Assembly: GCF_009674565.1 (NCBI RefSeq)
Contig: NZ_WKJL01000001.1
Coordinates: 744,001 to 808,000 of the forward strand
Direction: 5' to 3'
Length of the DNA stretch: 64,000 nt
Origin: Duganella aquatilis
GTDB lineage: Bacteria; Pseudomonadota; Gammaproteobacteria; Burkholderiales; Burkholderiaceae_D
Shown here in pieces: positions 1 through 8,453 of the stretch. The notes beneath the pieces were generated by a model. That model was not told where the DNA came from. It did not search any database and worked only from the letters and a program-made list of their open reading frames with translations. The position numbers and the translations under genes are program-made. Position 1 is the first letter of the stretch. Every line of letters begins with the position of its first letter.

Positions 1-2324
1 GGCTTGATGGCGGCGTTGCGAAGCAAAGGCTTGATCAGCGCATAGTCCTTGCCGTTGTCGGCGGCCGGCGGCAGGCCGGTGCCGAAATAGTTGTTCTGGT
101 AGCTCCAGTCGACGCGGTTGAACCAGTCGCCCGACTCGAAGCTGTTGCGGTCCAGCGACTTGGAACGCAGGATGTCGAAGCCGGCGTGGAAGTAGGCCAC
201 GCCCTGGCTGAAGGCGTTGATGGCGGCGCCCAGCATCTGCACCTGCGCGCGTTCGTGCGCGGTGGTGGTCTGCGGCAGCTTGAAGGCGTTGATGTCGTAC
301 AGCGTCTGGTTGTCGTGGTTCTCGACATAGTTCACCACCTCGCCCGGCTCGCTGGCGTAGCCGGCCGGCTGGTTGCCGCCGTAGACGATGTCCTGCAGCG
401 CCACGGTGCGGCCGTCGGCGGTGGTCAGCGGATAGCTGCGGATGGTGCCGGCCAGGCCGACCTTGACCATGTCCGACGCGTGCAGCAGATCGGCGGCAGG
501 GCGCTGGGGCGCCTGTTCGTTGGCGTCGTACACCAGGCCATTGATGTAGCCCTGTTGCGTGATCAGTTGCACGCCGCTGTCGCCGGCGCCGCCGCCGCGC
601 ACCGCATCGCGGCCACGGTCGCTGAAGGTGCCGATGCCGCTGCCGTTCAGCGACAGCTGCGACGCCTGCACGAAGCGCGCGCCGTCGGCCACCTCGCCGA
701 AGTTCCAGCCTTCGCCGATCAGGTTGATGTGGCGGCCGGCGGCGCGGTCGGCCCTGGCCTGCAACTGCTCCATGGCGGCGCGCGGCTGGTGGCCCATCAG
801 GTCGAAGCGGAAGGAATCGATCTTGTACTGCTTGGCCCACAGCGCCACCGAGTCCACCATCAGCTTGCCCATCATGAGGTTTTCGGTGGCGGTGTTGTCG
901 CAGCAGGTCGAGCGTTCGATCGCTCCCTTGGCGTTCAGGCGGTGGTAGTAGCCGGGCACCACGCGGTCCAGCACCGATTTTTCATTTTGGCCGGCGATGA
1001 AGGTGTGGTTATAGACCACGTCCATGCCGACGCGCAGGCCGGTCTTGTGCAGTGCCTGCACCATCTGGCGGAATTCGACGATGCGCCTGGCGCCGTCGGC
1101 CGGATCGGTGCTGTAGCTGCCTTCCGGCGCGTTGTAGTGGAACGGATCGTAGCCCCAGTTGTAGCAGTCCTGCGCCTGGGTTTTCGCTACCGCCGCCTGT
1201 TGCGTGTCGCTGTCCGGCGCGGCCGCCGCGATCTGCGGCGCGACACAGCCCTGTTCCGGCACGCTGCCGATGTCGTAGACCGGCAGCAGGTGGATATCGG
1301 TCATGCCGGCCTTGCTCAGCGCGGCCAGGTGTTTCATGCCGTTCGAGCCGGTCTCGGTGAAGGCGGCGAACTTGCCGCGGTGGGCGGCGCTGACGGTGCT
1401 GTCGTTGATGGAGAAATCGCGCACGTGCAGTTCGTAGACCGTCATGTCGGTTTGCGCGGCGACCTTGTTCGGCGCAGGCGTCCTGTCCCAGCCGGCCGGT
1501 TTGAGTTTGGCCGCGCCCAGGTCCGTGATATAGCTGCGTTTTGAGTCTGTGGTCAGGCTGACCGAGTAGGGATCGGTCACCAGGTTGCGCACCAGGCCTG
1601 CCGATGGCGCGACCACGTCGACCAGGTATTGATAGTACTGGCCGTCGCGGCCGGCGCGGGCGGACCAGATGCCGGTGGCGTCATCGCGCGTCATCGGCGT
1701 GATGGCGCTGGCCTTGCCGGCGCCGCTGGCGTAGGTGCAGACCGCCACGTTCTGCGCGGTCGGCGCCCACAGCTTGAAGCCGGCGTCGCGGGGACCGACG
1801 GTGACGCCGAGATCATCGGCCTTGGCGGCGCTGGCGTAGATGTCGTCCAGCGCGCCGGCGATTTGCAGCGAGGTGGCCTCCGCCACCGTGCCATCGTCGG
1901 CTTCGCGCACCAGCAGCACCTGCTGCGTCAGGGCCGACGGCACGCGCGCGGTGTCGGCGACCGCCAGCAGCGCGCCGTTGCCGACAAACTTGAAGCGCTG
2001 CGCCACGTCGGCGGGCAGGCCGCCATCAAAGCGCGACAGCGTCAGCGCGCCATCGGCGCCGGTCACGCGTGCGCCCGGGGCTGCGTGCAGTTGTGCGCTG
2101 GCGGAGTAGTAAAGCTTGAAGACGCCGCCGGCGGCATCCGCGCCCGGCCACTTGATCAGCTGGCGATTGAGCCAATACGCGCGGGCATCGACGGCCGGCG
2201 CGGCGTGCAGGGTGGTGGCAAACGCGCCATCGCAATCCGCCAACGAAGGCGCCGCCGAAGCCGCCAAACAAGTCAGCGCCAGCGCGCCTCCCAACCCAAC
2301 CACTATTCCGCGCTTGCCCGCCAT
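1..2324 (-). CDS. pulA: Pullulanase-type alpha-1,6-glucosidase (GH13), C-terminus cut by window edge
   Basis: Debranching enzyme that hydrolyses alpha-1,6 links in pullulan and branched dextrins. About 774 residues are visible and the reading frame is open to base 1. The N-terminus (MAGKRGIVVGLGGALALTCLAASA) looks like a signal peptide, so export is likely. A CBM48-like stretch (FKLWAPTAQNVAVCTY) precedes the GH13 barrel. The three catalytic acids are recognisable: nucleophile in RFDLMGHQ, acid/base in IGEGWNFG and transition-state Asp in VENHDNQT. The start is the ATG at 2324, because nothing upstream in frame adds family similarity. The alpha-glucosidase and glucokinase further right suggest a starch/maltodextrin role. 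The assignment is firm; the exact specificity within the pullulanase group is inferred. Confidence 0.93.
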   Translation of the reverse strand, partial: MAGKRGIVVGLGGALALTCLAASAAPSLADCDGAFATTLHAAPAVDARAYWLNRQLIKWPGADAAGGVFKLYYSASAQLHAAPGARVTGADGALTLSRFDGGLPADVAQRFKFVGNGALLAVADTARVPSALTQQVLLVREADDGTVAEATSLQIAGALDDIYASAAKADDLGVTVGPRDAGFKLWAPTAQNVAVCTYASGAGKASAITPMTRDDATGIWSARAGRDGQYYQYLVDVVAPSAGLVRNLVTDPYSVSLTTDSKRSYITDLGAAKLKPAGWDRTPAPNKVAAQTDMTVYELHVRDFSINDSTVSAAHRGKFAAFTETGSNGMKHLAALSKAGMTDIHLLPVYDIGSVPEQGCVAPQIAAAAPDSDTQQAAVAKTQAQDCYNWGYDPFHYNAPEGSYSTDPADGARRIVEFRQMVQALHKTGLRVGMDVVYNHTFIAGQNEKSVLDRVVPGYYHRLNAKGAIERSTCCDNTATENLMMGKLMVDSVALWAKQYKIDSFRFDLMGHQPRAAMEQLQARADRAAGRHINLIGEGWNFGEVADGARFVQASQLSLNGSGIGTFSDRGRDAVRGGGAGDSGVQLITQQGYINGLVYDANEQAPQRPAADLLHASDMVKVGLAGTIRSYPLTTADGRTVALQDIVYGGNQPAGYASEPGEVVNYVENHDNQTLYDINAFKLPQTTTAHERAQVQMLGAAINAFSQGVAYFHAGFDILRSKSLDRNSFESGDWFNRVDWSYQNNYFGTGLPPAADNGKDYALIKPLLRNAAIK

Positions 2325-2373
2325 ATCGTCTCCAAACCGTTAATTTAGGTAGTGCAGTTACAGAATCTGCAAA

Positions 2374-2826
2374 TTACCCTTGAATTTGGCGGTTATGGTA
2401 CTCCAGAATCTGTAGTTTTGATACTTTTCGATTTGACTGAAGAGTTTGCGGTTGCTCAAGAAGTAGTGAAAACTCCCACGGCAGCATTGTGAATATAGGC
2501 TGTACTGTGGGGCGCTTGGCATCCTGTACTTCAAGAGCAGCGAAATGGTGCTCGCAGAGACTGCGTTTACCAATTCGCTGAAACTCGGTGCGGCTGCGCG
2601 CAAAGAGAACGCCGTCTTGTATATCGCAGATGACCCGATAGTTGCCCACGCGATAGCGCCAATAGTTGCCGAGCTGTGGGCCTGTCAGGGCTTTGCCCAG
2701 AACACGTGGGTCGGTTTGCGGTGCGACGTGCTGGTCCATGTAGTCCAGAATTTGCCGTGCGGCGGCCTTGTCCAGCTTCGCTAGCTGGCGTTGCGCCTGG
2801 CGCGTATAGTCAATCTGCCAGGCCAA
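2374..2826 (-). CDS. RelE/ParE-family toxin with aberrant C-terminal extension (possibly inactive)
   Basis: Probable ribosome-dependent mRNA interferase or gyrase-type toxin of a type II toxin-antitoxin pair. The first ~75 residues from a TTG start at 2826 read as a normal RelE-like protein (AWQIDYTRQAQRQLAKLDK, then GNYWRYRVGNYRVICDIQDG). The start overlaps the antitoxin's 3' end by 17 nt, which is typical. Family members usually end near 85-90 residues in a segment like RIGKRxxVYR. Here RIGKRS is present, followed by unrelated residues to a stop ~60 codons later (about 150 aa in all). The C-terminal catalytic/substrate segment is therefore altered by an indel or decay. Local GC is low (about 46% over 2401-2520), which suggests transfer. 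The family is clear; activity is doubtful. Confidence 0.6.
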   Translation of the reverse strand: MAWQIDYTRQAQRQLAKLDKAAARQILDYMDQHVAPQTDPRVLGKALTGPQLGNYWRYRVGNYRVICDIQDGVLFARSRTEFQRIGKRSLCEHHFAALEVQDAKRPTVQPIFTMLPWEFSLLLEQPQTLQSNRKVSKLQILEYHNRQIQG

Positions 2827-3037
2827 GATTTTTCCTGACCTGTTCTGATGAGTGGATCGGCTCCGTGCCGCTGGTAACGCGTTGCATCGTGGACTCGGCG
2901 AGATAGAGATCTTCCAAATCCTCGATGCCATAGGCGATGAGCTCTCGCAGGTGCACGTCGAGCTTCTTGCCCGTGCGCATGGCCAGCTTCTTGAGTCGCT
3001 GTTCAGTTTTTGCATCCAGCTCAAATGAAATGACCAT
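2810..3037 (-). CDS. Ribbon-helix-helix antitoxin of the RelB/DinJ type
   Basis: Small 75-residue protein expected to bind and neutralise the adjacent toxin and to repress the pair's promoter. The N-terminal strand-helix (MVISFELDAKTEQRLKKLA, then a second helix around HLRELIAYGIEDLEDLYLAE) fits an RHH DNA-binding fold with a C-terminal toxin-binding tail. It lies first in the pair, and its last codons overlap the toxin's TTG start in another frame, so translation is probably coupled. Its start is only 17 nt beyond the stop of the peptide transporter on the same strand, so read-through from that gene is possible. I see no separate strong promoter. Confidence 0.8.
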   Translation of the reverse strand: MVISFELDAKTEQRLKKLAMRTGKKLDVHLRELIAYGIEDLEDLYLAESTMQRVTSGTEPIHSSEQVRKNLGLAD

Positions 3038-3054
3038 GGCTTGTCTCGCTGTGG

Positions 3055-4638
3055 TTACGCCGTCTTGCGATAATTATCCACCATCTTGTAGCGGATGGCG
3101 TACAGCGCGAAGAGGGCGGCCACGACCGCGGCGAAGGCGGCGAAGAAGAACATCTGGAAGGCGATCGAACTGAGGCCGCTGCCGGCGATCCAGCCGCCCA
3201 CCACGTCGTTCTTCACGCCCGCATTGACGATCAGCACCCACAGATTGCCCACCGTGACCGCCAAATACCAGAAGCTCAGGATGATGCCTTTCATCGGCGC
3301 CGGCGCCTGGCTGTAGGCGAACTCCAGGCCGGTGGCCGACACCAGCACCTCGCCCAAGGTCAGCAGCGCATACGGCAGCAGCTGCCACAGGATCGACACC
3401 CGGTCGCCACCGTCCATCCACAGCTGGATCATGCCGATCACCACCCACGACGACGCCGACAGCGCAATGCCCAGCCCCATGCGGCGCAGCGGCGTTGGCG
3501 TGATGCCGACCGCGCGCATCAGCGGGAACAGGGCGATGTTGTTGAACGGGATCAGCAGCATCACCAGGATGGGATTGACCGCCTGCATCTGCGCCGGCAG
3601 CAGCGTGAATTCCCAGCCGAACACCGACAGTAGCGGGCTGTGCATCGAATTGGCCTGCACGATCCAGGTCGACGCCTTCTGGTCGAACAGCGACCAGAAC
3701 GGCGTAATCATGGCGAACACGATCAGGATGCGCAGCACCGAACGCACGCCTTCCACCGCCGCATCGGTATGCGCGCCGCGCGCGCGTTCCAGCTGCATCG
3801 ACACGCCGATGCCGCCAAACGCCAGCAGCAGCACCAGCGCCGTGCAGGCCGCGATCACAAAGCCCCACGACGGCGTCATGCACAGCGAGACCACCGCCGC
3901 CACCGCGCCGGCGCCCGCCACCATCAGGCCCGGCCGCGATTGGCCCGGCGCCCGCGCCAGCAGGGCGGTGCGCGCCACGCTGCTGAACGAATCCGGATTC
4001 GGCGCGGCCGGCGGCACGTGCACGTACTTCTTGCGGCCCAGCCAGAACACGCCGGTGGCGATCGCCATCAGGATGCCGGGAATGCCGAACGCCACCGCCG
4101 GACCGTAGTCGCGCAGGAACACCGGCATCAGCAGCGACGCAAAAAAGGAACCGAAGTTGATGATCCAGTAGAAAGCGTCGAACACCACCTTGGCGCGGTT
4201 TTTGTTGGTCTGGTCGAACTGGTCGCCGACAAACGCCACCACCAGCGGCTTGATGCCGCCCGAGCCGAAGGCGATCAGCGCCAGGCCCAGGTAGAAGCCG
4301 TTCAGATTGTTTTCAAAAATCGCCAGGCAGGCGTGGCCCGCCACGTAGATCAGGCTGAACCAGAACACCGTCTTGTACTTGCCCCAGAAGCGGTCGGCGA
4401 TCCAGCCGCCCAGCAGCGGGAAGAAGTAGACGCCGATCACAAATGTGTGGAAAACGTGCTTGGCCTCGGTGGTGCGGTCGCCGATCGGAATGAACAGCAG
4501 CAGGGTGCTGAGCAGGAAGGGCGTCAGGATGTTGCGCATGCCGTAAAAGCTGAAACGCTCGCAGCCTTCGTTGGCGATGATGTAGGGAATTTGCCGAGGC
4601 ATCGGCCCGTTGCCGTTGTGGCTGACAGTACTGCTCAC
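3055..4638 (-). CDS. POT/PTR2-family proton-dependent peptide transporter (MFS)
   Basis: Inner-membrane symporter that imports di- and tripeptides with protons. It is 527 residues with at least twelve hydrophobic spans. The family signature ExxERFxFYG is present at residues 24-33 (EGCERFSFYG), where the E/R pair is used for proton coupling. A second typical segment, FNEQ-like in homologues, is less clear here. The GSGGIKPLVVAFVGDQFD stretch is the conserved POT loop. It is transcribed away from the alpha-glucosidase across a 195-bp AT-rich region that must contain divergent promoters. Substrate range cannot be set from sequence. Confidence 0.9.
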   Translation of the reverse strand: MSSTVSHNGNGPMPRQIPYIIANEGCERFSFYGMRNILTPFLLSTLLLFIPIGDRTTEAKHVFHTFVIGVYFFPLLGGWIADRFWGKYKTVFWFSLIYVAGHACLAIFENNLNGFYLGLALIAFGSGGIKPLVVAFVGDQFDQTNKNRAKVVFDAFYWIINFGSFFASLLMPVFLRDYGPAVAFGIPGILMAIATGVFWLGRKKYVHVPPAAPNPDSFSSVARTALLARAPGQSRPGLMVAGAGAVAAVVSLCMTPSWGFVIAACTALVLLLAFGGIGVSMQLERARGAHTDAAVEGVRSVLRILIVFAMITPFWSLFDQKASTWIVQANSMHSPLLSVFGWEFTLLPAQMQAVNPILVMLLIPFNNIALFPLMRAVGITPTPLRRMGLGIALSASSWVVIGMIQLWMDGGDRVSILWQLLPYALLTLGEVLVSATGLEFAYSQAPAPMKGIILSFWYLAVTVGNLWVLIVNAGVKNDVVGGWIAGSGLSSIAFQMFFFAAFAAVVAALFALYAIRYKMVDNYRKTA

Positions 4639-4725
4639 TATATCTACTCCTGTGGTTGTGTAGTTTGACTACTATTTTTTATCTCAAGAATCCTGGATAA
4701 GAATGCTTAAGTTTTTGTTTTATAA

Positions 4726-4744
4726 CGAATATTCTCTGTATTCG
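4726..4744. promoter_or_regulatory. Small inverted repeat in the divergent promoter region
   Basis: CGAATA (4726-4731) and TATTCG (4739-4744) are perfect 6-bp arms around a 7-bp spacer. They sit in the AT-rich gap between the divergent peptide transporter and alpha-glucosidase genes. The position suits an operator controlling one or both. No regulator gene is adjacent and the arms are short, so this is only a candidate. I saw nothing else definite between 4639 and 4833. Confidence 0.3.
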
Positions 4745-4833
4745 TTCAGTTGGTTGCGGATTGAAAAATCTGTTTTCGTGATGTATATTCTCTACAAAAT
4801 TAATATCCCCGCCAGCCAACCCCGGATTTTCTT

Positions 4834-6471
4834 ATGACTAAGCAACTTACTCAAGTTTCCCCCCACGCCGCAGACTGGTATCGCGACGCGATCATCTACC
4901 AGGTTTACCCGCGCAGCTACATGGACAGCAACGGCGATGGCGTGGGCGATCTTCCGGGCATTACGGCAAAGCTGGACTATATCGCATCGCTGGGCGTGGA
5001 CATCGTCTGGATTTCGCCTTTCTTCAAGTCGCCGATGAAGGACTTCGGCTACGACATCTCGGATTACTGCGACGTCGATCCGCTGTTCGGCACGCTGGCC
5101 GACTTCGACGTGCTGATCGCCAAGGCGCACAGCCTGGGCCTGAAGATCATGATCGATCAGGTGATGGCGCACACTGCGGAAGAGCATCCGTGGTTCAAGG
5201 AAAGCCGCTCCAGCCGCGACAATCCGAAGGCCGACTGGTACGTCTGGGCCGATCCCAAGCCGGACGGCAATCCGCCGAACAACTGGCTGTCCGTGTTCGG
5301 CGGCTCGGCCTGGCAGTGGGACACCCGCCGTCGCCAGTATTACATGCACAACTTCCTGGTCAGCCAGCCGCAGCTGAACTTCCACAATCCGGAAGTGCAG
5401 CAGGCGCACCTGGCCGCGCTGCGTTTCTGGCTGGAGCGCGGCGTCGACGGCATCCGCCTGGACGCCAGCAACTACCACTTCCACGACCGGCAACTGCGCG
5501 ACAATCCGCCGGCCACCAACCGCGACTCGATCACCGTCACCGACGTCAATCCATACGGCATGCAGGCGCACGACTTCGACAAGACCCAGCCGGAGAACGT
5601 GCCCTTCCTGCAAAAGCTGCGCGCGCTGCTGGATGAATACCAGGCGGTGTCGATCGGCGAAGTTGGTTCCGACGATTCGCTGGCCACCATGGCCGAATAC
5701 ACCGAAGGCGGCGACAAGCTGCACATGGCCTACAGCTTCAACCTGCTGGTCAACCTGCTGTCGTCGCACTACATCCGCCAGCAGGTCGAACAGTTCGAGG
5801 CGCGCGTCAAGGGCGGCTGGGCCTCCTGGTCGGTGGGCAACCACGACGTGCCGCGCGTGGCCTCGCGCTGGGGCGGCCCGGCCGCGCCGCAGGCCTTCGC
5901 CAAGCTGGCGCTGGCGATGCAGCTGTCGCTGAAAGGCACGCCGTGCCTGTACCAGGGCGACGAGCTGGCCTTCGCCGAAGCCGACGTGCCGTTCGAACTG
6001 CTGCAAGACCCGTACGGCATCACCTTCTGGCCGGAATTCAAGGGCCGCGACGGCTGCCGCACGCCGATCGCCTGGACCGACGGCGCCAACGGCGGCTTCA
6101 CCACCGGCAAGCCATGGCTGCCGGTGTCGCCGGACCACCTGGCCAAAGCGGCCTCGGTGCAGGAGGCGGACCAGGAGTCGTCGCTGGCCTTCACCCGCGC
6201 CTTCGTCGCCTGGCGCCGCCGGCATCCGCAGCTGCAGCGCGGCGAGATCGTGTTCTTCGATACGCAGGACAGCGTGCTGGCGTTGCGCCGCGACCTGGCC
6301 GGCGAGCGCAGCATCCTGGCCGTGTTCAACCTGAGCGGCGAAGCCGTGACGGTGGACCTGCCGCAAAGCGCCGGCGCCGAGCAACTGCAAGGTTACGGCC
6401 TGCCGGGCAGCGCAGCCGACGGCAAGGTCCAGCTGCCGGCCTACGGCGGCTGGTTCGGCTACACGGCCTGA
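4834..6471 (+). CDS. GH13 alpha-glucosidase
   Basis: Cytoplasmic exo-acting alpha-glucosidase (545 aa, no signal peptide) that would release glucose from maltose and maltodextrins. It begins with the family hallmark WYRDAIIYQVYPRSYMDSNG. Catalytic residues read from the sequence are Asp210 in GIRLDAS (nucleophile), Glu276 in IGEVG (acid/base) and Asp338 in NHDVPR. The length matches the oligo-1,6-glucosidase/alpha-glucosidase subfamily. It ends about 100 bp before the glucokinase-RpiR gene on the same strand, so glucose released would be phosphorylated by its neighbour. Maltose, isomaltose and sucrose specificities cannot be separated without modelling. No strong Shine-Dalgarno precedes the ATG. 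Confidence 0.88.
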   Translation: MTKQLTQVSPHAADWYRDAIIYQVYPRSYMDSNGDGVGDLPGITAKLDYIASLGVDIVWISPFFKSPMKDFGYDISDYCDVDPLFGTLADFDVLIAKAHSLGLKIMIDQVMAHTAEEHPWFKESRSSRDNPKADWYVWADPKPDGNPPNNWLSVFGGSAWQWDTRRRQYYMHNFLVSQPQLNFHNPEVQQAHLAALRFWLERGVDGIRLDASNYHFHDRQLRDNPPATNRDSITVTDVNPYGMQAHDFDKTQPENVPFLQKLRALLDEYQAVSIGEVGSDDSLATMAEYTEGGDKLHMAYSFNLLVNLLSSHYIRQQVEQFEARVKGGWASWSVGNHDVPRVASRWGGPAAPQAFAKLALAMQLSLKGTPCLYQGDELAFAEADVPFELLQDPYGITFWPEFKGRDGCRTPIAWTDGANGGFTTGKPWLPVSPDHLAKAASVQEADQESSLAFTRAFVAWRRRHPQLQRGEIVFFDTQDSVLALRRDLAGERSILAVFNLSGEAVTVDLPQSAGAEQLQGYGLPGSAADGKVQLPAYGGWFGYTA

Positions 6472-6572
6472 CCGTCGTTCCGCAGCGGGGGACCGCCGCG
6501 CAGGCGGGAATGACGTAGTGAGAAGTTGACATTTCATGTATGCTTCCGCCAACTGTTTGGACTGAACCGACG

Positions 6573-8447
6573 ATGAAACAAGCTGAAGTGGATCAAAAAC
6601 TGAATCGCACCGCCTTTGCCGACGGCCCGCGCCTGCTGGCCGACATCGGCGCCACCCATGCCCGCTTCGCCTTGCAGACCGCCCCCGGCGAGTTCCGCGC
6701 CGTGCGCGTGCTCAAGTGCGACGACTACCCGGACATCGTGGCGATGCTGCGCTCCTACCTGGCGGACCACGCCGGCGTCAACCTGAATCACGCGGCGTTG
6801 GCCGTCGCCAACCCGGTCAGCGGCGACTACATCCGCATGACCAACCGCGACTGGGAATTCTCCACCGACGAAGTGCGCCGCGCGCTCGGCCTGCACACGC
6901 TGCTGGTGGTGAACGACTTTACCGCGCTGGCGATGTCGCTGCCGGGCCTGAAGCCGGCCGACCTGATGCAGGTGGGCGGCGGCAAGCCGGCCACCAACTC
7001 GGTGATCGGCGTGCTGGGGCCGGGTACCGGCCTCGGCGTGTCGGGCGTGATTCCCACCGTCGACGGCTTCGTCACGCTCGGTTCCGAAGGCGGCCACACC
7101 AACTTCGCCCCGGCCGACGAACGCGAATACGCGATCCTGCAATACGCCTGGCAGACCTGGTCGCACGTCTCGACCGAACGCCTGATCTCCGGCCCCGGCA
7201 TGGAAATCATCTACCGCGCCATCGCCAAGCGCAACGGCCGCCAGGTGCGCGACCTGTCGTCGCAGGAAATCATCTCCGGTGCATTGACCGACAAAGACCC
7301 GCTGTGCCTGGAAGTGCTGGAATGCTTCTGCGCCATGCTGGGCGGCGCCACCGCCAACCTGGCCGTGACGCTGGGTGCGTTCGGCGGCATGTTCATCGGC
7401 GGCGGCATCGTGCCGCGCCTGGGCGAATGGTTCGCCAGCTCGCCGTTCCGCGCACGCTTCGAAGCCAAGGGCCGTTTCACCAGCTACCTGGCCGAGATCC
7501 CGACCTATGTGATCACCACGCCGAACCCGGCGTTCTACGGCGTGGCGACGATTCTGTCCGAGCACCTGCGCGGCCGCAGCGGCGCCAACACGCTGATGGA
7601 GCGCGTGCAGCACTTGCAGCACGAACTGACGCCGGCCGAGCAGCGCGTGGCGCAACTGGTGCTGGAGCAGCCGCGCCTGGTGCTGAACGAGCCGATCGCC
7701 GACATCGCGCGCCTGGCCGAAGTCAGCCAGCCGACCGTGATCCGCTTCTGCCGCTCGCTGGGCTTCCTCGGTCTGGCCGACTTCAAGCTGAAGTTCGCCA
7801 GCAGCCTGACCGGCGCCATTCCGGTGCGCCACAGCCAGGTGCGCGTCAGCGACAGCACGCACGACCTGAGCGCCAAGGTCATCGACAATACCGTTTCTGC
7901 GATTCTGAAATTCCGCGACCAGCTGGACGTGCGTTCGCTGGACAAGGCGATCGCGCTGGTGGCCAAGGCCAAGCGCGTCGAGTTCTACGCCATGGGCAAT
8001 TCGCGCGTGGTGGCGCTGGACGGCCAGCACAAGTTCTTCCGCTTCCGCATTCCCACCTCGGCCTACGGCGATTCGCATTTGCTGACGCTGGCGGCCGAGC
8101 TGCTGAATCCGGGCGACGTGGTGATCGCCATCTCCAACTCGGGCAAGCTGCCGGACCTGCTGGCGGCGGTCGACGCCGCGCGCGCGGCCGGCGCCGACGT
8201 CATCGCCATCACCTCCAGCAACTCGCCGCTGGCCAAGAAGGCCAGCGTCTGCCTGGCGGTCGATCACACCGAGGACAGCACCAGCTTCCTGTCGATGATC
8301 TCGCGCATCCTGCAACTGCTGCTGATCGACATCCTGTCGGTCGGCATCTCGCTGGACGCGCAGAACTCGCGCCTGGTGGTCGAACACAAGAGCAGCAACG
8401 GCGAGGCCGACAACCGCCGCCTGATGATTTCCCACCTCGACGGCTGA
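6573..8447 (+). CDS. glk: Bifunctional glucokinase / RpiR-family transcriptional regulator
   Basis: A fusion of two proteins. Residues ~1-330 form a ROK-unrelated, Glk-type glucokinase with the ATP-binding LLADIGATHARFAL near the start, and GVLGPGTGLGVSGV and GSEGGHTNF further in. Residues ~345-420 form an RpiR-type helix-turn-helix (ADIARLAEVSQPTVIRFCRS), and ~460-590 a SIS sugar-phosphate-binding domain (VVIAISNSGKLPDLL). The SIS part probably senses a sugar phosphate, as HexR does. I prefer the ATG at 6573 to the upstream ATG at 6540, because homologues begin at about this point. The fusion is known in Burkholderiales; the regulated genes are inferred to be the local glucose/maltodextrin genes. 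Confidence 0.9.
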   Translation: MKQAEVDQKLNRTAFADGPRLLADIGATHARFALQTAPGEFRAVRVLKCDDYPDIVAMLRSYLADHAGVNLNHAALAVANPVSGDYIRMTNRDWEFSTDEVRRALGLHTLLVVNDFTALAMSLPGLKPADLMQVGGGKPATNSVIGVLGPGTGLGVSGVIPTVDGFVTLGSEGGHTNFAPADEREYAILQYAWQTWSHVSTERLISGPGMEIIYRAIAKRNGRQVRDLSSQEIISGALTDKDPLCLEVLECFCAMLGGATANLAVTLGAFGGMFIGGGIVPRLGEWFASSPFRARFEAKGRFTSYLAEIPTYVITTPNPAFYGVATILSEHLRGRSGANTLMERVQHLQHELTPAEQRVAQLVLEQPRLVLNEPIADIARLAEVSQPTVIRFCRSLGFLGLADFKLKFASSLTGAIPVRHSQVRVSDSTHDLSAKVIDNTVSAILKFRDQLDVRSLDKAIALVAKAKRVEFYAMGNSRVVALDGQHKFFRFRIPTSAYGDSHLLTLAAELLNPGDVVIAISNSGKLPDLLAAVDAARAAGADVIAITSSNSPLAKKASVCLAVDHTEDSTSFLSMISRILQLLLIDILSVGISLDAQNSRLVVEHKSSNGEADNRRLMISHLDG

Positions 8448-8453
8448 CCATCC

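Noticed and set aside
2358..2603. 81-codon minus-strand frame overlapping the RelE-like toxin
   Set aside because: I tested it as the missing toxin C-terminus, but it contains no VxxRREVYR-like segment.
6534..8435. 633-codon antisense frame over the glucokinase-RpiR gene
   Set aside because: It is rich in Arg/His/Gln with no domain, while the plus-strand protein is fully explained.
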